From Rhodococcus tukisamuensis NBRC 100609 (GTDB taxonomy: Bacteria; Actinomycetota; Actinomycetes; Mycobacteriales; Mycobacteriaceae): a stretch of DNA of 64,000 nucleotides. Made by a program: the position numbers and the translations under genes. This document shows, piece by piece, positions 25,101 through 34,385 of this stretch; the first letter of the stretch is position 1, and every line of letters begins with the position of its first letter. The stretch spans positions 62,001-126,000 of the forward strand of contig NZ_BCXG01000011.1 of the NCBI RefSeq assembly GCF_001894985.1, read 5' to 3'. The notes under the pieces were generated by a model. It worked only from the letters and a program-made list of their open reading frames with translations. It ran no database searches and had not been told where the DNA came from.

Positions 25101-28100
25101 GACGCGGCCGCCGCGAAGTGATCGGGCGGCGGGGCGGGGGCGGTCGGTGGGAAGCTCGAGCACTTCGGGAAGGTCCGACAGGGTGGCGCTCCAGTAGGCC
25201 AGCTGACTCGAAATGCGCGACGCCTCATCGGACTCCGAGCCCAACCACTCCCGTTGCCACAACGTGTAGTCGCCGTACTGCACCTCGAGCGGGGCCCAGT
25301 CCGGCGGCGACCCGCTCACCCGCGCCTCGTACGCCGCCATGATGTCCCGGGCCAACGGGGCCATGGAGAGACCGTCGGCCGCGATGTGATGCACCACCAC
25401 CGCGAGCGTGTGCACGTCCTCGTCGAGGCGCAGCAGGCGTGCGCGCAACGGGACCTGCTCGGTCACGTCGAATCCTGTCGACAGCACTCGCAGTACCCGC
25501 TCGCGGAGTTCGGCCTCTCCCGACACGGTGATCGGAGCGAGGTCAGGCACCGCGCTCGGCGCCGGCAGGACCACCTGACGCGGTCCGTCGTCGGTGAGCG
25601 GGAATACGGTGCGCACGGCCTCGTGTCGTTCGACGACGTCGGCGACCGCCGCCTGCAGGGCATCCACGTCGAGTCGACCCTCGAGGCTCAACGCGAAGGC
25701 GACGTTGTAGGCCGATGACGAGGTGTCGAACTGGTTGACGAACCACATGCGCTGCTGGGCGGGCGAAACCGGCACTTCCGCGCCGCCGTCCCTCGGCTTC
25801 AGCGGTGGACGGGCAATGGGTCCGTCGCGCGACTGGGCCAGTACGGCCAGGCCGGCCACAGTGGGGGCGTCGAACACGTCGCGAACACCGATCCGGCCCA
25901 GGACTGCATCACTGCCCGAGGCTCCGCCCGAGGAGGCGCCATTGCCCGAGGTGGCCGCGTTGATCCGCACCACCAGTCGCGTGGCGATCAGGGAGTTCCC
26001 GCCGAGCGTGAAGAAGTTGTCGTGCGCGCCCACCCTGGCGATTCCCAGCAGGTCGGCGTACACCGAGGCCACTATCTCTTCGATCGGGCTGCGGGGGGCC
26101 ACGTAACCCGCGGCGGACGCACCGAAGTCTGGTTCAGGGAGCGCCTTTCGGTCGAGCTTCCCGTTCACCGTCACCGGCAACCCAGCAAGCACCGTGACCA
26201 CCGCAGGCACCATGTACCCCGGCAACCGAGCCGCCACCGACTCGAGAACCGCCCGCACCTCCAACCGCACCCCCGCCGCCGGCACCACATACCCCGCGAG
26301 ATGGTCACCGCGCGACCCGTCACCGCGCAGCACCACCACCGCCTGCGCCACCCCCGGATGACGCAACAACGCCGCCTCGATCTCCCCCAACTCGATCCGC
26401 TGCCCCCGCAACTTCACCTGAAAATCCGTACGCCCCAGAAACTCCAGCTCCCCACCCGGCAACCACCGAACCAGATCACCGGTCCGATACAACCGCGTCC
26501 CGCCCCCGAACGGGTTCGCCACAAACCGATCCGCCGTCAGATCAGACCGGCCGACATACCCCCGCGCCAACTGCACACCGCCCAGGTACAACTCACCCGC
26601 CACACCCACCGGTACCGGACACAACCGGCCGTCCAACACGAACACCTGCGTGTTCCACACCGGCCCACCGATCGGCACACCCACCACATCCGCCGCGGTC
26701 ACCTCGTGGAACGTCACATCCACAGCCGCCTCCGTCGGCCCGTACAGGTTGTGCAACTCGGCGCCACTCACTCGAAACAGACGCGCCGCCGTCACCGCCG
26801 ACAGCGCCTCACCGCTGGCGAACACCCGCCGCAGCGATCCACACCCGCCTATGTCCGCGCTCGCCAGAAGCACATCGAGCATCGACGGCACGAAATGCAC
26901 TGTGGTGATCGACTCCTCGCGAATCACGCGTTCGAGACAGGCGGGATCGCGGTGAACGTCCGGCGCAGCAACCACCAACCGCGCCCCCACCAGCAGCGGC
27001 CAGAACAACTCCCACACCGACACGTCGAATGTCACCGGAGTCTTCTGCAACACCACGTCGTCGGACCCGAGCCCGTACTCCCCCTGCATCCACAACAGCC
27101 GATTCACGACCGCCGCATGCGTCACCGCGACACCCTTCGGCATCCCCGTCGACCCCGACGTGAAGATCACGTACGCCGCATTCCCCGGCCGCAACGGTGC
27201 CAACCGTTCCCCGTCACCCACCGGGTCAGCCGAGAAGCCGGACACGTCAAGCGAATCCAAGTCCACAACCGGCACACCCACAGGCTCCGCCACCCGACCA
27301 CCAGCACCCGCCAGCACCAAGACGGGATCAGCCACACCCATCACGTACCCAAGCCGCTCGGCAGGCTGGTCCGGGTCGATCGGAACGTACGCCCCACCCG
27401 CCGCCATCACCGCGTGGATCCCCACCACCATCTCCACCGACCGCGCCGCCGCCACCCCCACCAACGACTCCGGGCCCACACCCAGCGAAATCAAGTACCG
27501 CGCCAGCCGATTGACCCGGGCACCGAACTCCGCGTACGACAACACCGCACCCTCGAACGACACCCCGCCCGTATCCGGCGTCCGCGCGACCTGCGCCTCG
27601 AACAACCCCGCCAACGTTCCCGCCGGCACCGCACGGGCCGTCGCGTTCCACCGCTCGACCACCAACTCCCGCTCACCGGGGACGAGGACGTCCACGTCAC
27701 CGACCCGCACGCCCGGATCCTCGACCACACCCCGCAGAACCCGGACAAACCGCTCGGCAAACCCCTCCACGGTCGCGCGGTCGAAGACATCCGACGCGAA
27801 CGTGAACTCTGCCGAGAGGCCCGCTGCGCTCCCCGTGTCGTCGTAGCCCTCCGCGAGCGTCAACTGCAGGTCGAACTTGGCCACAACGGATTCGACGTCG
27901 ACGACCTCCGCCGTCAGTCCCGGCAACTCCACCCGGGGTGTCGCCGTGTTCTGGAACTCCAACATGACCTGGAAGAGCGGCGAGTATGCGGTCGAGCGGC
28001 TGGGTGCGAGCGCCTCGACCACGCTCTCGAAGGGGACCTCGGCATGATCGAAGGCCTCGAGGTCCGTCTCGCGGGCGCGGGAAAGCACTTGGGCGAACGA

Positions 28101-31100
28101 CGCTTCGAACTCCACGTCGGTCCGCAACACGAGCGTGTTGACAAACATCCCCACCAAGTCGTCCAGCGCCTCTTCGCCCCGGCCTCCGACCGGCGTCCCG
28201 AGTGCGATGTCTGCGGACCCGCTCAACCGCGCCGCGAGCACCGCCAGCGCTGCGTGCATCACCATGAACATCGTGGCGTCGTGTCGCCGCGCCAGCAGGA
28301 TCAGGTCCCGATGCAACCGCGCAGGCAGCGCGAACCGAACGCGCTCACCCCGCAGTGATCTCTCCGCGGGCCTCGGTCGATCCAGTGGCAGCGCGATGGC
28401 GTCGGGGAGACCGGAGAGCGCCGTCTTCCAGTACGCCAACTGCTCCGACATCATGCTGTCGGGATCGTCGTCACTGCCGAGAACCGCCCGCTGCCACAGG
28501 CCGTAGTCGGCGTACTGCACCGGGAGCGGGGGCCAGTCCGGCGTCTGCGTCGCCGCCCGCGCGGCATAGGCGACCGCCAGGTCACGGGCCAGCGGTGCGA
28601 GCGACGCTCCGTCCGCCGAGATGTGGTGAACGACCAGCATGAGGACGTGCTCGTCGGGCCCGGTCCGCAGCAGTGCGCCACGCACGGGTGCCTCCGCGCT
28701 CACGTCGAAGCCTCGGGACGCCAGCTCGGCGATCTCCGCCCGCAATGCGTCCTCGTCTCCGAGGAGGCTGGGCGTCAGGTCCGGAACCACCTGCGCCGAA
28801 GGCACTATCACCTGATGCGGACCGTCCTCCGACGCCGGGTACACGGTGCGAAGCGACTCGTGCCGTTCGATCACGTCCCCCACCGCCGCCCGGAGCGCCT
28901 CGACATCGAGCGTCCCGGACACGCGCAGCGCCATCGGAATGTTGTATGCCGGCGACGCGATGTCGAACTGGTTGAGGAACCACACACGCTGCTGCGCAGG
29001 CGAAAGCGGAATCCGGTCCGGGCGGTGCTGCGCCACCAGGTTCGGGCGGTCGGGGCGCCTCACGTCAGTACGACCGACCCATCCCGCCAGCGCCTCCACG
29101 GTCGGCGCCTCGAACAGGGTCCGCACCCCGAGATCGGTGCCGAGCGCGGCGTTGAGACGTGCGATGACACGGGTCGCGACCAGGGAGTTGCCTCCGAGGT
29201 CGAAGAAGCCGTCGCCCCGGCCGATCCGCTCCACACCGAGGACGTCGGCGAAGACCCGCGCCACGGCCTGCTCCACCGGACCGGCAGGTGCACGGAACTC
29301 GGCCGCCGTCGAGAGGAACTCCGGCACCGGCAACGCCTCGCGGTCGACCTTCCCCGCGGGCGTCATCGGCATCTCGTCCAGCACCACGATCGCCGACGGA
29401 ACCAGGTGCGGCGGCAACTGCCCCGAGACATGGTCCGTCAACTCGGCGGACGCGACCGCCTGCCCGGTCGCCGGCAGCACGTACGACACCAGCACCGTTT
29501 CGCCGGACGGCGCCGTTCGCGGCACCGTCAGTGCGGTCCGGACGCCGGGGTGAGTGCGGAGGGCCGTGTCGATCTCGCCGGGTTCGATCCGGAAGCCGCG
29601 CACCTTCACCTGGAAGTCGCTGCGGCCCAGGTACTCCAGTGAGCGGTCGGTTCGCCACCGCACCACGTCACCGGTTCGGTACATCCGGTCGCCCGGTCCG
29701 CCGAAGGGGTCGGCCACGAACCGCTCGCCAGTCAACGCCGGTTTGCAGTGGTACCCACGGGCCACGGCGGGGCCCGAGAGATAGAGCTCGCCTGCGACGC
29801 CGACCGGTACCGGCCTCAGGCGTGCGTCCAGGACGACCTCGTGGAATCCCCGAAGCGGACCTCCCAACGTGACGGCTCCGGTCGGCGACATCGGTTCGCT
29901 GATGTTCGACGCGACGGTCGCCTCGGTCGGCCCGTACGCGTTGTACAACCGGCGGCCCCCTTCTCGGGCACTCGGGAGAACTTGGGTACTCGGGAAACTT
30001 GGCACAGCCCACCGCTTCACCAGATCCGGCGGGCAGGCCTCGCCGCCGAGAACCACGTCCTGAAAGTCGGTGAGGCCGTCCGGGTCGACGGTTCCGAGCG
30101 CCGCGGTCGTGATGAATCCGTGGGTCACCCGCTCCGAGCGCAGGAGCCGGGACAGCTCCTCGCCGCCGTAGATCGTGGGCGCAGCGATCACCATCGTCGC
30201 GCCGGCGCCGAACGCCTGCAGATACTCCAGGACGGACGCGTCGAAGCTCGGCGTCGAGAAGTGCAGAACCCGTGACGCCGACGTCGCCCCGAACCGTGAA
30301 CGCTGCTCGGCGGCAAGGCTCTCGAGGCCGCGGTGGGTGACCGACACGCCCTTGGGCCGGCCGGTGGAGCCGGAGGTGTAGATCACGTAGGCCGGATTCT
30401 CCATGCGGAGGGCCCGGGGCCGCTCGGCGTCGGTGACCGCGGACGCCGGCGCGGTCTCGCACCGGGTCCGGACTTCGTCGTCGTCGAGCACCAGCCACGG
30501 GGTGGTGTCCGGCAGCAGGGTGCGCTCGGCGGCGACCGTGACCCCGACGACGGCGCCGGAGTCGTCGAGCATGTGCTCGACCCGCCCGGACGGATACCTC
30601 GGATCCACCGGCACGAACGCGGCGCCCGACTTGGCCACCGCCAGCATGGACAGGACCGACTCGATGGAGCGGGTCATGCCCAGCGCCACACAGTCTTCCG
30701 GACCGATGCCGCGTTCGAGGAGCACCCGCGCCAGCTGGTTCGAGCGCTCGTCCAGTTCTCGATACGTCATCTCGACACCGCGACTCGAGAGGGCGACACC
30801 CGCCGGATGTGCTCGTGCCGCGGCGGCGAAGAGCTCGGGCAGCGTGCGTTCCGGGCTGCCCGACGGACCACGAACCGGAACGAGGGTGGCGCGTTCGCTG
30901 CCGGATAGGATGTCGATGTCGCCGACGTCGATACCCGGGTCGATCGTCACCGCCTCCAGGATCTGGCGCAGCCGCATCCCGAGCCGGGTCACCGTTGCCG
31001 GGTCGAACAGGTCGACGGCGAACCCGAGCGTTGCGGTGATGCCGGACGGGCTGCCGTCGGCGTCGAAGTGCTCGGCCGAGGCCACCCGCAGATCGAACCT

Positions 31101-32957
31101 GCCGAGCCCGGTCGCCGGCCCGTCGGGACACTCGAACAGCACCTGGACGATCGGCGAAAACGCTGGCGAATCACCGATCCCGAGTATCCGCGGCAACTGG
31201 CCGAAGGGAACGTCGCTGTGCTCGAACGCCTCCTGCTCGATCTCCTGAACCCGACCGAGGAGGTCGGCGAAGGACACGTCCGGATCGACGCGACTGCGCA
31301 GCACCACGATGTCCTGACGCTCGCCCACCGCGGCCGGCGTTCCGACCGCTACGTCGGAGACGCTCCCGAGGCGGCTCAGCAGAACCGCCAACGCGGTGTG
31401 CAGAACCGCGAAACTGGTGGTGTCGTGTTCGCGTGCCAGCGCGGCGATTCGGCGATGGAGGCCCGCGTCGATCGGGAGCTCGACGCGGTCTGCCTGCAGT
31501 GACTGTGCGGCGGGTCGGGCCCGGTCGGTCGGCAAGGTCAGCAGTTCGGGCAGGCCCGAGAGCCGTGCCTGCCAGTACTCGCGGTTCTGCGCTTCGAGCC
31601 GTAGCCGCTCGCCTTCGCGGTAGCTCGCCCCGTGGATGGTTTCGAGCCGCGCCTGCGGGTCTGCGGCGAGGAACTCTTCCAGCAGTTCGACGAACTGCCG
31701 GTGGTGCCGGTGTAGCGCCGAACCACGGTACCGGCCGGGATTGGCCCGGAAGTCGACGAGGACCTCGGCCGGCGCACCGCTCGGGTACACGTTGACCAGC
31801 AGGTCGTCCACCGGACCGGACGTGACGATGTGGTACTCGCCGACCAGTGGGCCCAGCTGAACTTCCTGGCGGAAGAGCATGACGTTGACCATGGGCCCGT
31901 CGAGCCGGCCGCCGTCGTTCGTGCTCAGGTCGCGGCGGATGTCGTCGAGACTGCACCGCTGATGCCGCAATGCGCCCGTCAGCTCACGGCGGACCCGCGC
32001 CACGAGGTCCGCGACCGTGTCTCCTTCGTCGACTGAGATCGGCAGTGGTGCAACGCTGACCATCATGCCGCCGGAGTTGCGCAGCAAGGCGGTTGTCCGG
32101 CCGGACAGCGGAACCTGCACGAGAACATCGGGTTTCGCCGTCAGACGGGAGAGGTAGCAGGCGAAAGCGGCGATGATCGTGACCGCGGCATCCGGGGTTG
32201 CCTGCTTGCCGGAATCGAGGAGCAGTCCGGCGGCCGACCCGGACAGCACGGCGCTCTCGAGGTCACTTCTGGCGGGTGCGGGCGCCGGCTCGTCGGCCAG
32301 GGTCGATCCCTCGACGGCCTGCACTCGCTCCGCCCAGTAGGCCCGATCCCCCGTGAATCGGCCGGAGTTCCGGTAGCGCGCGTCGAGGTCGCAGAGCTCG
32401 TGCAGGGCGGCGGGCCGACTCGGATCGGGTTCGCGACCGGCCACCGACGCCGAGTAGCGGTGCGCGATCCGGTTGACCATCGTCATGGCGCCGTAGCCGT
32501 CGAGCGCGACATGGTGGATGCGGCTGTACCAGAGGTAGTGCGACTCTCCCACGCACAGGACGGAGGTCTCGACCAGTCGATCCGCGCCGAGGTCGAGCGG
32601 GACCTGGTAGCTCCGGTGCATCCACTCGTGGGCCGCGGCGACCGGGTCGTCCTCGCCACGAAGGTCGACGACGGGGAGCGGGATGTCGGTCGCGTGATCG
32701 ACGTACTGCATCGGCTCGCCGTCCACCTCGACCACCCTGAGCAGCGGCGACTGGAACTCGCTGGCGACCGTGACGATCTCCCGCCGCAACAGGTCGACGT
32801 CCAGTTCGCCGCGCAACTCCACGTAGTGCGCTATCGAGATCGGCACCTCGGGTCGGAGTTGCTGCGCGAACCAGGTCGCGCGCTGCGGCGCGGACAGCGG
32901 GAACCGCACGGCGTCCGACAGTTGCGACGCCGGTTGCCGTCGGTCGTCCGGTTTCAC
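6228..32957 (-). CDS. Giant seven-module nonribosomal peptide synthetase (8909 residues) with starter C domain and terminal thioesterase
   Basis: One unbroken reading frame encodes a complete NRPS assembly line, so the product should be a heptapeptide. The domain order by eye is C-(half C)-A-T, C-A-T, C-A-T-E, C-A-T, C-A-T-E, C-A-T, C-A-T-TE. All six downstream C domains keep HHxxxDG, both E domains keep HHxxxD, all A domains keep TSGSTGxPKG, and every carrier keeps the phosphopantetheine serine (about 1258, 2322, 3397, 4929, 6015, 7545, 8604). The start is the GTG at 32957 with GAGGAA five bases upstream. The opening C domain suggests the first amino acid is N-acylated, so the product is probably a lipopeptide. 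Ser, Ser and Thr are read with confidence at positions 2, 4 and 5; the others are open. No MbtH-like gene, carrier-activating enzyme, dedicated transporter or regulator lies beside it. Modules are listed separately. Confidence 0.97.
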   Translation of the reverse strand: MKPDDRRQPASQLSDAVRFPLSAPQRATWFAQQLRPEVPISIAHYVELRGELDVDLLRREIVTVASEFQSPLLRVVEVDGEPMQYVDHATDIPLPVVDLRGEDDPVAAAHEWMHRSYQVPLDLGADRLVETSVLCVGESHYLWYSRIHHVALDGYGAMTMVNRIAHRYSASVAGREPDPSRPAALHELCDLDARYRNSGRFTGDRAYWAERVQAVEGSTLADEPAPAPARSDLESAVLSGSAAGLLLDSGKQATPDAAVTIIAAFACYLSRLTAKPDVLVQVPLSGRTTALLRNSGGMMVSVAPLPISVDEGDTVADLVARVRRELTGALRHQRCSLDDIRRDLSTNDGGRLDGPMVNVMLFRQEVQLGPLVGEYHIVTSGPVDDLLVNVYPSGAPAEVLVDFRANPGRYRGSALHRHHRQFVELLEEFLAADPQARLETIHGASYREGERLRLEAQNREYWQARLSGLPELLTLPTDRARPAAQSLQADRVELPIDAGLHRRIAALAREHDTTSFAVLHTALAVLLSRLGSVSDVAVGTPAAVGERQDIVVLRSRVDPDVSFADLLGRVQEIEQEAFEHSDVPFGQLPRILGIGDSPAFSPIVQVLFECPDGPATGLGRFDLRVASAEHFDADGSPSGITATLGFAVDLFDPATVTRLGMRLRQILEAVTIDPGIDVGDIDILSGSERATLVPVRGPSGSPERTLPELFAAAARAHPAGVALSSRGVEMTYRELDERSNQLARVLLERGIGPEDCVALGMTRSIESVLSMLAVAKSGAAFVPVDPRYPSGRVEHMLDDSGAVVGVTVAAERTLLPDTTPWLVLDDDEVRTRCETAPASAVTDAERPRALRMENPAYVIYTSGSTGRPKGVSVTHRGLESLAAEQRSRFGATSASRVLHFSTPSFDASVLEYLQAFGAGATMVIAAPTIYGGEELSRLLRSERVTHGFITTAALGTVDPDGLTDFQDVVLGGEACPPDLVKRWAVPSFPSTQVLPSAREGGRRLYNAYGPTEATVASNISEPMSPTGAVTLGGPLRGFHEVVLDARLRPVPVGVAGELYLSGPAVARGYHCKPALTGERFVADPFGGPGDRMYRTGDVVRWRTDRSLEYLGRSDFQVKVRGFRIEPGEIDTALRTHPGVRTALTVPRTAPSGETVLVSYVLPATGQAVASAELTDHVSGQLPPHLVPSAIVVLDEMPMTPAGKVDREALPVPEFLSTAAEFRAPAGPVEQAVARVFADVLGVERIGRGDGFFDLGGNSLVATRVIARLNAALGTDLGVRTLFEAPTVEALAGWVGRTDVRRPDRPNLVAQHRPDRIPLSPAQQRVWFLNQFDIASPAYNIPMALRVSGTLDVEALRAAVGDVIERHESLRTVYPASEDGPHQVIVPSAQVVPDLTPSLLGDEDALRAEIAELASRGFDVSAEAPVRGALLRTGPDEHVLMLVVHHISADGASLAPLARDLAVAYAARAATQTPDWPPLPVQYADYGLWQRAVLGSDDDPDSMMSEQLAYWKTALSGLPDAIALPLDRPRPAERSLRGERVRFALPARLHRDLILLARRHDATMFMVMHAALAVLAARLSGSADIALGTPVGGRGEEALDDLVGMFVNTLVLRTDVEFEASFAQVLSRARETDLEAFDHAEVPFESVVEALAPSRSTAYSPLFQVMLEFQNTATPRVELPGLTAEVVDVESVVAKFDLQLTLAEGYDDTGSAAGLSAEFTFASDVFDRATVEGFAERFVRVLRGVVEDPGVRVGDVDVLVPGERELVVERWNATARAVPAGTLAGLFEAQVARTPDTGGVSFEGAVLSYAEFGARVNRLARYLISLGVGPESLVGVAAARSVEMVVGIHAVMAAGGAYVPIDPDQPAERLGYVMGVADPVLVLAGAGGRVAEPVGVPVVDLDSLDVSGFSADPVGDGERLAPLRPGNAAYVIFTSGSTGMPKGVAVTHAAVVNRLLWMQGEYGLGSDDVVLQKTPVTFDVSVWELFWPLLVGARLVVAAPDVHRDPACLERVIREESITTVHFVPSMLDVLLASADIGGCGSLRRVFASGEALSAVTAARLFRVSGAELHNLYGPTEAAVDVTFHEVTAADVVGVPIGGPVWNTQVFVLDGRLCPVPVGVAGELYLGGVQLARGYVGRSDLTADRFVANPFGGGTRLYRTGDLVRWLPGGELEFLGRTDFQVKLRGQRIELGEIEAALLRHPGVAQAVVVLRGDGSRGDHLAGYVVPAAGVRLEVRAVLESVAARLPGYMVPAVVTVLAGLPVTVNGKLDRKALPEPDFGASAAGYVAPRSPIEEIVASVYADLLGIARVGAHDNFFTLGGNSLIATRLVVRINAATSGNGASSGGASGSDAVLGRIGVRDVFDAPTVAGLAVLAQSRDGPIARPPLKPRDGGAEVPVSPAQQRMWFVNQFDTSSSAYNVAFALSLEGRLDVDALQAAVADVVERHEAVRTVFPLTDDGPRQVVLPAPSAVPDLAPITVSGEAELRERVLRVLSTGFDVTEQVPLRARLLRLDEDVHTLAVVVHHIAADGLSMAPLARDIMAAYEARVSGSPPDWAPLEVQYGDYTLWQREWLGSESDEASRISSQLAYWSATLSDLPEVLELPTDRPRPAARSLRGGRVEFVIGPDVHAGVVSLSREHNATVFMTMHAVLAIMLARLSGSDDIAVGTPTAGRGERELDDLVGMFVNTLVLRTRVDGAATFTEFLGSVRESDLGAFTNAEAPFERVVEVLSPNRSTAYSPLFQVMLEFQDIERPSLELPGLRVRSLDFEIDTNNFDLQLTLAENVDSAGNPTGITAGLGYATDLFDEDTAIGFATRLQRILETVVARPACRVGDIEILGAGERAALTPVVGPAPVAARTLPDLLATAAAHDPDAVALVFEGREVRYRDLDGRSNQLARLLIECGAGPETVVALCLPRSVESVVAVWAVAKSGAAFLPVDPSHPPARIEYMLTDSGAVRGVTTSARRAGLPDAAEWLVLDDPDFEDRLSSYPAAAITDDHRAASLQIDNPAYLIYTSGSTGRPKGVVTTHRGLSNFVVQERETFATTAQSRTLHLASPSFDAAVLELLLAIGAAATLVIVPQSVYGGDELARLLESERITHCFVTPAALGSVDPGGLPDLDCVVTGGEACPPELVARWSTREGARRMFNAYGPTEATVVASVSAALVPAAPVTIGTPIRGFEVVVLDPRLRPVPVGVTGELYLAGPALARGYHRRFPLTARRFVAGPFGPPGSRMYRTGDRVRWTSDGQLEYLGRTDSQVKIRGFRIELGEVESALLAHHDVAQAVTVVWNVDGGGDRLIGYLVPEPGVTLDSRAVLDFVRGRLASYMVPAALVALESLPLTVHGKLDRAALPAPDFSAPASRPPRSETEDLLAGLFREVLGLDSVGVDDSFFALGGDSIMSIQLVARAKAAGVILSPRDVFERRTVAGLAESARFDRLDAVVLDELPGGGVGEVPLTPVARWMLGRSGGRLDRFAQALLLASPAGLTREVLVRAVAAVLGRHDMLRARLVVEGMEVLPAGAAAAEELVRRVPVETVDGDGFTTLTAAELDAAADRLDPTAAAVLRVVWFDVPNQAGRLLVVAHHLVVDAVSWRILVADLASACSQLQAGLTPTLPAVGTSMRRWSHGLRDAAAKRTHELELWERILEGPDPLIGSRPLDPARDVDATVSSLTVDVPSSVTEALLTALPHAFHGGVGDGLLAALALALITWRREHGVDLPQALINLEGHGREEHVVAGADLSRTVGWFTTVYPASLDLTGIDVDDAMTGGPEAGRAVKAVKEQLLAIPDHGIGFGMLRFLDSEVAESLGRFRSPQVSFNYLGRVSTTGDAGDWRPVAGTGQLRGSQDPDLPVASVVDINAFVDDSAEGPRLTAVFAFPRGVLPEADVAAFAELWRRALGGLATRARRPGAGGLTPSDVPLVSVSQGQIERWETNFPALRDIWSLSPLQEGLLFHASLVASSVDVYTAQLCIGLEGTVDPGRLRAAAAGLVARHPNLRTAFVYDADGVPAQLVVDEVVVPWREVDLTGRGSATESDLERALDEDRGAPFDLAVPPLLRLTLFRTAPRRWVLALTNHHIVLDGWSMPVLVRELLERYVAGGTPVGLAETGYRTYLGWLATRNHDEAARAWGSALDGLAEPTLLAPQTSAGSNGMPEEIDIELPAEVLDALAAVVRRGGITVNTVVQVAWGMLLSRLLSRDDVVFGATVSGRPPQLSGVENMLGLFINTVPVRVRVDPDEVVAELLTRVQAEQASLLDHHHLGLGDIQSRVGLGNLFDTLSVFESYPVDTSGLGEDTDIAGLRVTDFEARDATHYPVTLLSILEPTLRLSLRYQPGAFDRATAEGFTERFVRVLRGVVEDPDTPVGAVDYFVPGERELVVERWNATERAVPAATLPGLFEVQVGRTPDAVAVSFEGESLTYGEFSSRVNRLARQLISMGVGPESLVALAMRRSPDLLVGIYAVQAAGGAYVPVDLDEPVERVGHVLETAAPVCVLSTARDEFGGGGARPVLLVDALDLSDVSDGPIVDAERRAPLVPSNTAYVIFTSGSTGMPKGVAVTHAAVVNRLLWMQDRHPLDSVDVVLQKTPVTFDVSVWELFWPLQVGARLVVAVPDGHRDPAYLAQVVVEQSVTTMHFVPSMLAVFVAEPSAVECATLRRVFASGEALPAETAARLREILPAVRLHNLYGPTEAAVDVTFHEVTAADVVGVPIGGPVWNTQVFVLDGRLCPVPVGVAGELYLGGVQLARGYVGRSDLTADRFVANPFGGGTRLYRTGDLVRWLPGGELEYLGRTDFQVKLRGQRIELGEIEAALLRHPGVAQAVVVLRGDGSRGDHLAGYVVPAAGVRLEVRAVLESVAARLPGYMVPAVVTVLAGLPVTVSGKLDRKALPETEFTATAYRAPSTPAEQAVARAFAGVTGAERVGADDSFFELGGDSLSAARAVARINSALDTNLGVAAFFDAPVVSDLAAAIESTTTTSSTAPVLTAGPLISRSRPDWIPLSLAQQRMWFVNQFDTSSPAYNVPVALQLDGAVDVEALQAALGDVAERHEALRTVFPGSAAGPRQVILDPAVGGPELRPVPVAEHELRDTLTDFFGTGFDVTDELPIRVRLLRLDHDRHVLAIVVHHIAADGFSMTPLARDVMVAYTARTQQRAPDWAPLPVQYADYSLWQREALGTELLNTRVQPDSVMSGQLDYWTRTLSGVPAVLALPLDRPRPVQRSFDGEVVAFEISPSVHHALTDLARQSHSTVFMVVHAAFAVLLARLSGSDDVVVGTPIAGRGHAELDDMVGMFVNTLVLRTPVAAGSSFAGLLSEVRSADLGAFEHSQMPFERLVDELAPDRSTAHTPLFQVMLEFQNATRTRLELAGLTARSLDVDLAVAKFDLQLSLAERVDEDGAPAGIGAGFRYATDVFDRRSVEAFAERFTRVVEAVAADPTVPVGDIDVLRADEREFLLRSAHRPGTDVAAESLADLFDRSVASAGDAVAVRCDGASETYRELDRRANRLARLLVAQGVGPETLVAVGMTRSIDLVVALLAVVKSGAGYLPVDVGSPAERLTYLFGDARPRCVLTTTADAQAVGIGEVPVVVVDDPETLTALRRFSPLPVTDADRTRPLRPDSVAYVIYTSGSTGRPKGVAVTHRNVVALLANTQSLFGFGPADVWTMFHSAAFDFSVWEMWGALAHGGRLVLVDYFTARTPERFLELLRDEHVTVVNQTPTAFYQLAEADRLADGPGLCLRCVILGGEALDFGQLARWHARRGYSAPALVNMYGITETTVHVSHLPIDPDRGSAESASVIGRGLPGLRVHVLDGRLHPVPPGVVGEMYVSGAQLSRGYLGRPGLTSTRFVADPLTPGSRMYRTGDLGRWNGNGQLEYLGRNDLQVQVKGYRIEVGEVEAALLACEGVAQAAVTVRADPVLGDRLVGYVVPQTGVATDPTVLIDAVAQRLAPHMVPAAVMVLDTMPLTVNGKLDRKALPDPDFGQRATAGRSPVGERERILADLVAEVLGLDSVGVDDSFFAIGGDSIMSIQLVTRAKAAGILISPRDVFERKTVAGLAEVAESGEESIVLDELPGGGVGEIPLTPIATWMLGRGGDFRRYAQSALFAVPAALEEATLARAVQAVLDRHDLLRARLRRTAGADWGWSMEARAEGSVRAATVLRRARTDDVGAELDAALDRLDPESGVMMQAVWLDAGDGPGRLLITVHHLAIDGVSWRILMPDLATAYAQLRAGTPPTLEPPGTSMRRWAYALTDAARESQRSAEIELWQRMLDTPDPALGSRPVAASDTAATAADVEVRVPAALTETILTTVPRAFHAGVGDGLLTALAMALIRWRRRRGVDLAEALVSLEGHGREEQVAPGADLARTVGWFTTIFPVRLELSGVDLDDAFAGGPSAGDAMKAVKEQLLAVPDHGIGFGLLRYLNSGSAQALSQRLLPQVSFNYLGRLARNAAASEEGWSPIEEPGLRGASKAAMPVAAVVDVNALTVDTDDGSRLKSTWTYPPGVLQREDVEELAQLWMQALAGLGAHAESGGGGFTPSDFDLVDLRQDALEALESRCRDLTDVWPLSPLQAGMLFHAELADESVDAYLVQVSLDLVGVVDPPRLRRAADALLDRHANLRVAFLRDPGGNAVQVVRQRVRAPWTELDLTALDDSAAESEFQRLLAQDRVRPFDMASAPLIRFMLIATAPNRYRLVSTNHHIVLDGWSMPLLVKELLTLYATDADPSALPRVRGYRDYLAWLRNRDDGAATQAWALALAGVEGPTLLTPADRGRRLSTITQEWVFDLDEERTTRLRVLARSRGLTVNTLVQVSWGIVLAALTGRDDVVFGAIVSGRPPELAGIETMIGLFINTLPVRIRLRPGETVGALLERVQTEQTALLDHHYTGLAEISSSAGPEVGFDTLTVFESYPVDREGLSTDTDIAGMRVDGVQARDAAHYPLSLVASVDSRLRLKFEYLPDIFDVDTVDGIAGRVLRVLDACARPDRPLAALSLLTDRERADLVPVRGGPGGSTRTLPQILVEAAALDPDATALSYLDEDVSYGDLDERSNGLARALLARGVGPETFVAIGIPRSVDSVRAVWAVAKTGAAFVPIDPNYPDERVVHMLLDSGARIGVTTAEHRDRLPDAARWLVLDDPDFVSECARHSAGPVTDADRTGPVLLDTAAYVVYTSGSTGRPKGVVVTHRGLDNFARDQLERFGATRRSRTLHFSTPSFDGSVFEYLQAFGAGATMVIAPPTVFGGEDLARLLADREVTHAFITTAALASVDPVGLEHLSEVVFGGEACPPELVARWAAPGAGERRLYNAYGPTETTVISNISEPMVAGAPITVGRPIRGVRELVLDTRLQPVPVGVPGELYLAGVGLARGYHRRPALTAERFVADPSSPGTRMYRTGDIVRWTAEGSVEYVGRSDFQVKVRGFRVELGEIDATLMSEPNVGFAATLADRGAAGDTLLASYVVPTSGRSLDTAELARRLADRLPSQMVPASITVLDHIPLTAVGKLDRTALPKPDLLSRTGQYRPPSGPVEEAVADVFAEVLGLARVGVDAGFFDLGGNSLSATRVMARLRASLGTGCGVRDLFEAPTVASLAARIGHGGARTSERPVLAARTRPEDIPLSFAQQRMWFVNQFDTASAAYNIPIVVRLGGELDVRALNSALADVVARHESLRTVFPVRGDWPVQQILPAEAAAPALVPVPVSGERGLRSELARLVSAGFDVTAGIPLRAGLFSLDPAEHVLAVVVHHIAADGFSMVPLVRDVMTAYAARVRGGEPEWASLPVQYADYSLWQRELLGSADDPQSLLSGQLDYWTTALAEIPDLLELPTDRDRPAQQTFRGARIHFTVDRDLHRRIRELSRNLRCTEFMTAHAALALLLSRLGGTPDVAVGTPIAGRGEPVLDDLVGMFVGTLALRTQVDAAGSFTALAAHCREVDLGAFAHAEVPFERVVEAIGPARSTAYSPIVQVSLEFQNNERPVLALPGLEVHAVDPELDVVKVDLEFILAEEFDAGGAPAGMTGAIDYATDLFDADTVEGFADRFVRILDAVTENPDRPVGDLPLLGEMELREMVPAHGAPEVCPQRLPDLLTAAAALDPNAVALSYEDRRISYRELDEWSNRLARVLRDRGAGPETFVALGMTRSIEDVVAIWAVTKAGAAFVPVDPAYPHDRIDYMLTDCRAALGLTVSGSRSNLPDTVEWLVLDDEDFAERVAVMPSAPVTDEDRTTPLYLAHPAYLIYTSGSTGRPKGVTVTHRGLANFTAETRERFQVAHDSRVSQLASPSFDASVFELMMAFSASARVVIVPPTVYGGSELADLLRREQVTHTTITPTALAALGDDGLDALRVLDLVGEASPPEVVAQWAPGRSLHSGYGPTETTVQASVSAPMRPGEDVNIGSPALGFGFLVLDERLQPVPVGVPGELYITGPGMARGYHNRAALTADRFVSCPFGEPGGRMYRTGDVVRWHANHTLEYIGRSDFQVKVRGFRIELGEIDAVLTRHPAVDFAATVGYTGPSGHTVLASYVRTVGGREVEPAELRTYAAERLPAHMVPSAVTVLDRIPMTPVGKLDRKALPAPEFGSTAAEFRTPVTEAEHIVVDVFADVLGLDRVGTADSFFDLGGTSLVATRIVGALQARLDRRVPLQWLFLDPTPAGLARRLDTPSRSVEAEAALAVVIPLRTQGSGPPLFCVHPGIGLSWGYAGLMRYLPPDRPAYGLQLPTISGDGEYRSIEQLARRYVEEIRGIAPTGPYHLLGWSLGGVIAHAVAVELQSAGEEVATLAVMDSYPDDGEDPPPRRLEVRDLLRGLGLEPDTGGELTYERAAHLIDESFGAETGVRGRDLERIAAGYENSTRLAHHFVPRVYEGDLLVFPATRDGDGATRARSANEWRPLVTGRIDEQPVDCGHNEMIEPQALAIIGPALARALSAGT
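10188..13397 (-). other. NRPS module 6: C6 (D-to-L type), A6, T6
   Basis: C6 begins with [14 protein letters not shown] and has HHIVLDG at 6689-6695, matching its position after E5. A6 has [10 protein letters not shown] at 7160-7169 and pocket residues D-G-F-F-V-G-A-V-I-K. This is related to A1 and A3 but not assigned. T6 has LGGNSL with Ser 7545. Confidence 0.82.
13398..18032 (-). other. NRPS module 5: C5, A5 (Thr), T5, E5 (adds D-Thr or D-allo-Thr)
   Basis: C5 has HHIAADG at 5119-5125. A5 has [10 protein letters not shown] at 5618-5627 and the textbook threonine code D-F-W-N-I-G-M-V-H-K. T5 carries IGGDSI (Ser 6015). E5 has HHLAIDG at 6196-6202. Epimerisation at C-alpha of L-Thr would give D-allo-Thr. 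Confidence 0.9.
18033..21257 (-). other. NRPS module 4: C4 (D-to-L type), A4 (Ser), T4
   Basis: C4 starts with [14 protein letters not shown] and has HHIVLDG at 4073-4079, the pattern of C domains that accept a D-residue from an upstream E domain. A4 has [10 protein letters not shown] at 4541-4550 and pocket residues D-V-W-H-F-S-L-V-D-K, again a serine code. T4 has LGGDSL with Ser 4929 and no E domain after it, so this serine should stay L. Confidence 0.88.
18316..18930 (-). repeat. 615-bp repeat, copy in A4 (Ser) of the NRPS
   Basis: This block runs from the YGPTE motif (A5 core) to the A10 lysine region of the module 4 adenylation domain. I found about eight mismatches to the copy at 26143-26757, so the two are roughly 99 percent identical and equal in length. 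The rest of A2 and A4 is clearly less alike, apart from shorter identical stretches around the TSGSTG motif (about 19286-19355 and 27104-27173). Confidence 0.85.
21258..25787 (-). other. NRPS module 3: C3, A3, T3, E3 (adds a D-residue)
   Basis: C3 has HHIAADG at 2523-2529. A3 has [10 protein letters not shown] at 3014-3023 and pocket residues D-A-L-F-V-G-A-V-V-K, nearly the same as A1, so modules 1 and 3 probably use the same or similar amino acids. T3 carries LGGDSI (Ser 3397), the form of carrier that precedes an epimerase. E3 has HHLVVDA at 3582-3588 and later EGHGRE and FNYLG motifs typical of E domains. The third residue should therefore be D. Confidence 0.85.
25788..29057 (-). other. 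NRPS module 2: C2, A2 (Ser), T2 with an inserted Gly/Ser loop
   Basis: C2 is an L-to-L type domain with HHISADG at 1444-1450. A2 has [10 protein letters not shown] at 1933-1942. Its pocket residues D-V-W-H-F-S-L-V-D-K match a known serine code. T2 has LGGNSL with Ser 2322. Between its second and third helices lies an insertion of about 18 residues (2336-2353) rich in Gly, Ser and Ala that no other carrier domain in this protein has. Part of A2 is nearly identical to A4 at DNA level (see the repeat entries). Confidence 0.88.
26143..26757 (-). repeat. 615-bp repeat, copy in A2 (Ser) of the NRPS
   Basis: Partner of 18316-18930, about 7.8 kb away in the same orientation. It encodes the C-terminal part of the module 2 adenylation domain. 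The near identity points to recent duplication or gene conversion between the two serine domains. Confidence 0.85.
29058..32957 (-). other. NRPS module 1: starter C domain, extra C-terminal half of a C domain, A1, T1
   Basis: Residues 15-450 form a whole condensation domain with HHVALDG at 148-154; as the first domain it probably joins a fatty acyl group to amino acid 1. Residues about 461-690 are a second C-type segment that begins at [13 protein letters not shown] and contains only the C-terminal lobe, with no HHxxxDG. A1 (about 705-1215) has [10 protein letters not shown] at 861-870. Aligned by eye to the GrsA phenylalanine domain, its pocket residues read D-A-L-F-V-G-A-V-A plus the A10 Lys. 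I cannot assign this code; a large hydrophobic or aromatic residue is a guess. T1 has LGGNSL with Ser 1258. Confidence 0.8.
29970..30002 (-). repeat. Short tandem repeat inside A1
   Basis: ACTCGGGAGAACTTGG and ACTCGGGAAACTTGG stand almost head to tail. They encode an extra segment ([11 protein letters not shown]) just before the YNAYGPTE motif of A1 that the related A3 and A6 domains lack. It keeps the frame. Confidence 0.7.
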
Positions 32958-33526
32958 GGCGGTTCCTCGCCGTACGGCGTATCCGGCCGGCGACAGTGCC
33001 GCCGTGTGCTGATCTGAACTCGTGAATGCGGGAGACGGATGCGTCTGTCCGTCTCCCTGCTCATTACTTCAACAGAACCAGGGCACACAAGACTTTTATG
33101 GTCGCACGGTGGCGCGGACGGCGTCGAGATATCGCCGATGCCCGGGCCCCGTCCCAACCCCGCTACTGCGTCGGCGTGCAGGGCATCGAGGTCGTGGTCC
33201 GCAGCAGCCATCCGGCGCACAACCTCCAGGTTGGCCAGTAACGAATCGAGCGAACGACCGCTCGGGACATGTCGTCAAAACAGGTCACAGCAGGTTTCCG
33301 GACGAGTTGTGCATACGAGAATTACCGAGCAGCGAGAGGGGGCCGAGCCTGCTGGCGAGGTCCCGAGGTCGACCCGTCCAGGCCGGTGGTTTCGGTGTCG
33401 AGGATGCAGGCCGCACCGGGTTCGAGCATCGAGGTGGCCAACTGGCGGAGCGGCAGGTCGCTGGTCGGCACTGCATCCTCATCGGTCCCGACATGGTTGC
33501 GTACGGTTCCGACATCACGCGCCGGA

Positions 33527-33709
33527 CTACTGCTCAGGCCCGGGGACCTGCATGTGGTCGACCAGCTCGACGTGTACCTGGTGGAGGTCCGCGAGTGTGA
33601 GTCCTGGCTGCTGCGTGCCGTCGAGTTCTACGGACGGATCCGGGCGCACGCCGCGATCCGCGTCAAACCCGACGCGGATCTCACGCCTGGACCAAGGGGC
33701 CGCATCGAA
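33527..33709 (+). pseudogene. Coding-like fragment, unknown
   Basis: About 60 codons with nearly all third positions G or C, including DLHVVDQLDVYLVEVRE and LLRAVEFYGRIRAHAAI. No start codon or ribosome-binding site fits the coding-like part, and the bias fades at both ends, so it looks like a remnant. No family recognised. The opposite strand is also open here and cannot be excluded. Confidence 0.35.
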
Positions 33710-34004
33710 TGTCGAACCGCTCGCGGACCGTATCCAACGTCCGGCGGTGGCGCTCGCGGTCGCGGCGGCTGGCGACCGCGAATCGCGCCGTCCCGAGCAG
33801 TCGGCGGTGCAGCGGATACCACCGGTCGAAATCGAGTCCACAATCGCGAAACACCCTGGCGAGTAAAGCATCTGCGAGAAAGCCAAGGTTGTACATCGAC
33901 AGCACGAACTCGGTGTACGGGAACGCCTGCTTTCCACCGTTTCTCAGCAGACCACCTACGTCGAGTTCGTAGAGCGGGATGTCGCGAATCCTGCCCGAGA
34001 ACAT
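33681..34004 (-). CDS. Hypothetical protein or C-terminal gene remnant
   Basis: From the ATG at 34004, 107 residues are encoded (MFSGRIRDIPLYELD ... ERFDIRCGPLVQA). Third-position GC is moderately high (roughly 70 percent by eye) and the composition (many Leu, Arg, Tyr, Phe) looks protein-like. The frame stays open upstream and the coding look continues for about 10 codons (FFTSYNLAHL) before the ATG. This suggests the piece is the tail of a longer, lost gene. No ribosome-binding site is visible and I recognise no family. Confidence 0.4.
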   Translation of the reverse strand: MFSGRIRDIPLYELDVGGLLRNGGKQAFPYTEFVLSMYNLGFLADALLARVFRDCGLDFDRWYPLHRRLLGTARFAVASRRDRERHRRTLDTVRERFDIRCGPLVQA

Positions 34005-34046
34005 CAGGTGTGCAAGGTTATAGCTCGTAAAGAAGGCAGGTGCAGG

Positions 34047-34172
34047 ATGGTGGATCGCGGGTTCACCGACACCACCGACCCGGCGCGGGCGGACAAGGAG
34101 GAACTGGTCGTGGTGTTCAATGCGCCGGCCCGGCGCGATCTCCCCGACACGACCGCCTGGGCACTGTTGTAG
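34047..34172 (+). CDS. Small ORF of 41 residues, unknown
   Basis: ATG at 34047 after a GGCAGG sequence, stop TAG at 34170-34172. Almost every codon ends in G or C, which is a strong coding signal for this genome. The product begins MVDRGFTDTTDPARADKEEL and ends in AWALL. It is soluble and acidic-to-neutral, with no known motif. It may be a true small protein or the first part of a decayed gene. Confidence 0.4.
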   Translation: MVDRGFTDTTDPARADKEELVVVFNAPARRDLPDTTAWALL

Positions 34173-34198
34173 TCCGGGTAGCGCCCCGGGACCCATAT

Positions 34199-34211
34199 CT
34201 CGATGATCGAG
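34199..34211. promoter_or_regulatory. Palindrome CTCGATGATCGAG, possible operator
   Basis: Perfect 6-bp arms around one central base, followed within 40 bp by further TCGA-containing half-sites (TACTCGACAGTCGATC, then TACTCGACC). It lies 175 bp before the cutinase-like gene. A regulator site is a guess based on symmetry only. Confidence 0.25.
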
Positions 34212-34385
34212 TTACTCGACAGTCGATCTACTCGACCGCGCCTTCCAGGCGCCGAGGACACGCTCACCGAAATTGTTTCGGCCGCCGTGTAGCACTCTGA
34301 CCCGACGGGACGATGCACTCAATGACGCGACACACCGTTCGGGGCAGGAGACGTGTGTGTCCTGATGTCGACACAGGGAGTGGGC

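Larger units (their letters stand above)
32958..34385. other. 1.4-kb mostly non-coding region between the divergent NRPS and cutinase-like genes
   Basis: This stretch must hold the promoters of both the NRPS (minus) and the hydrolase gene (plus). Base composition is less GC-rich in places (for example CAAGACTTTTATGG near 33089). It contains short segments with strong third-position GC bias on either strand, listed separately, and no intact recognisable gene. I could not identify a convincing -35/-10 pair. Confidence 0.5.

Noticed and set aside
6228-32957. Splitting of the NRPS into several genes or a hybrid polyketide synthase
   Set aside because: The frame is open throughout and no ketosynthase, acyltransferase or ketoreductase motif was seen.
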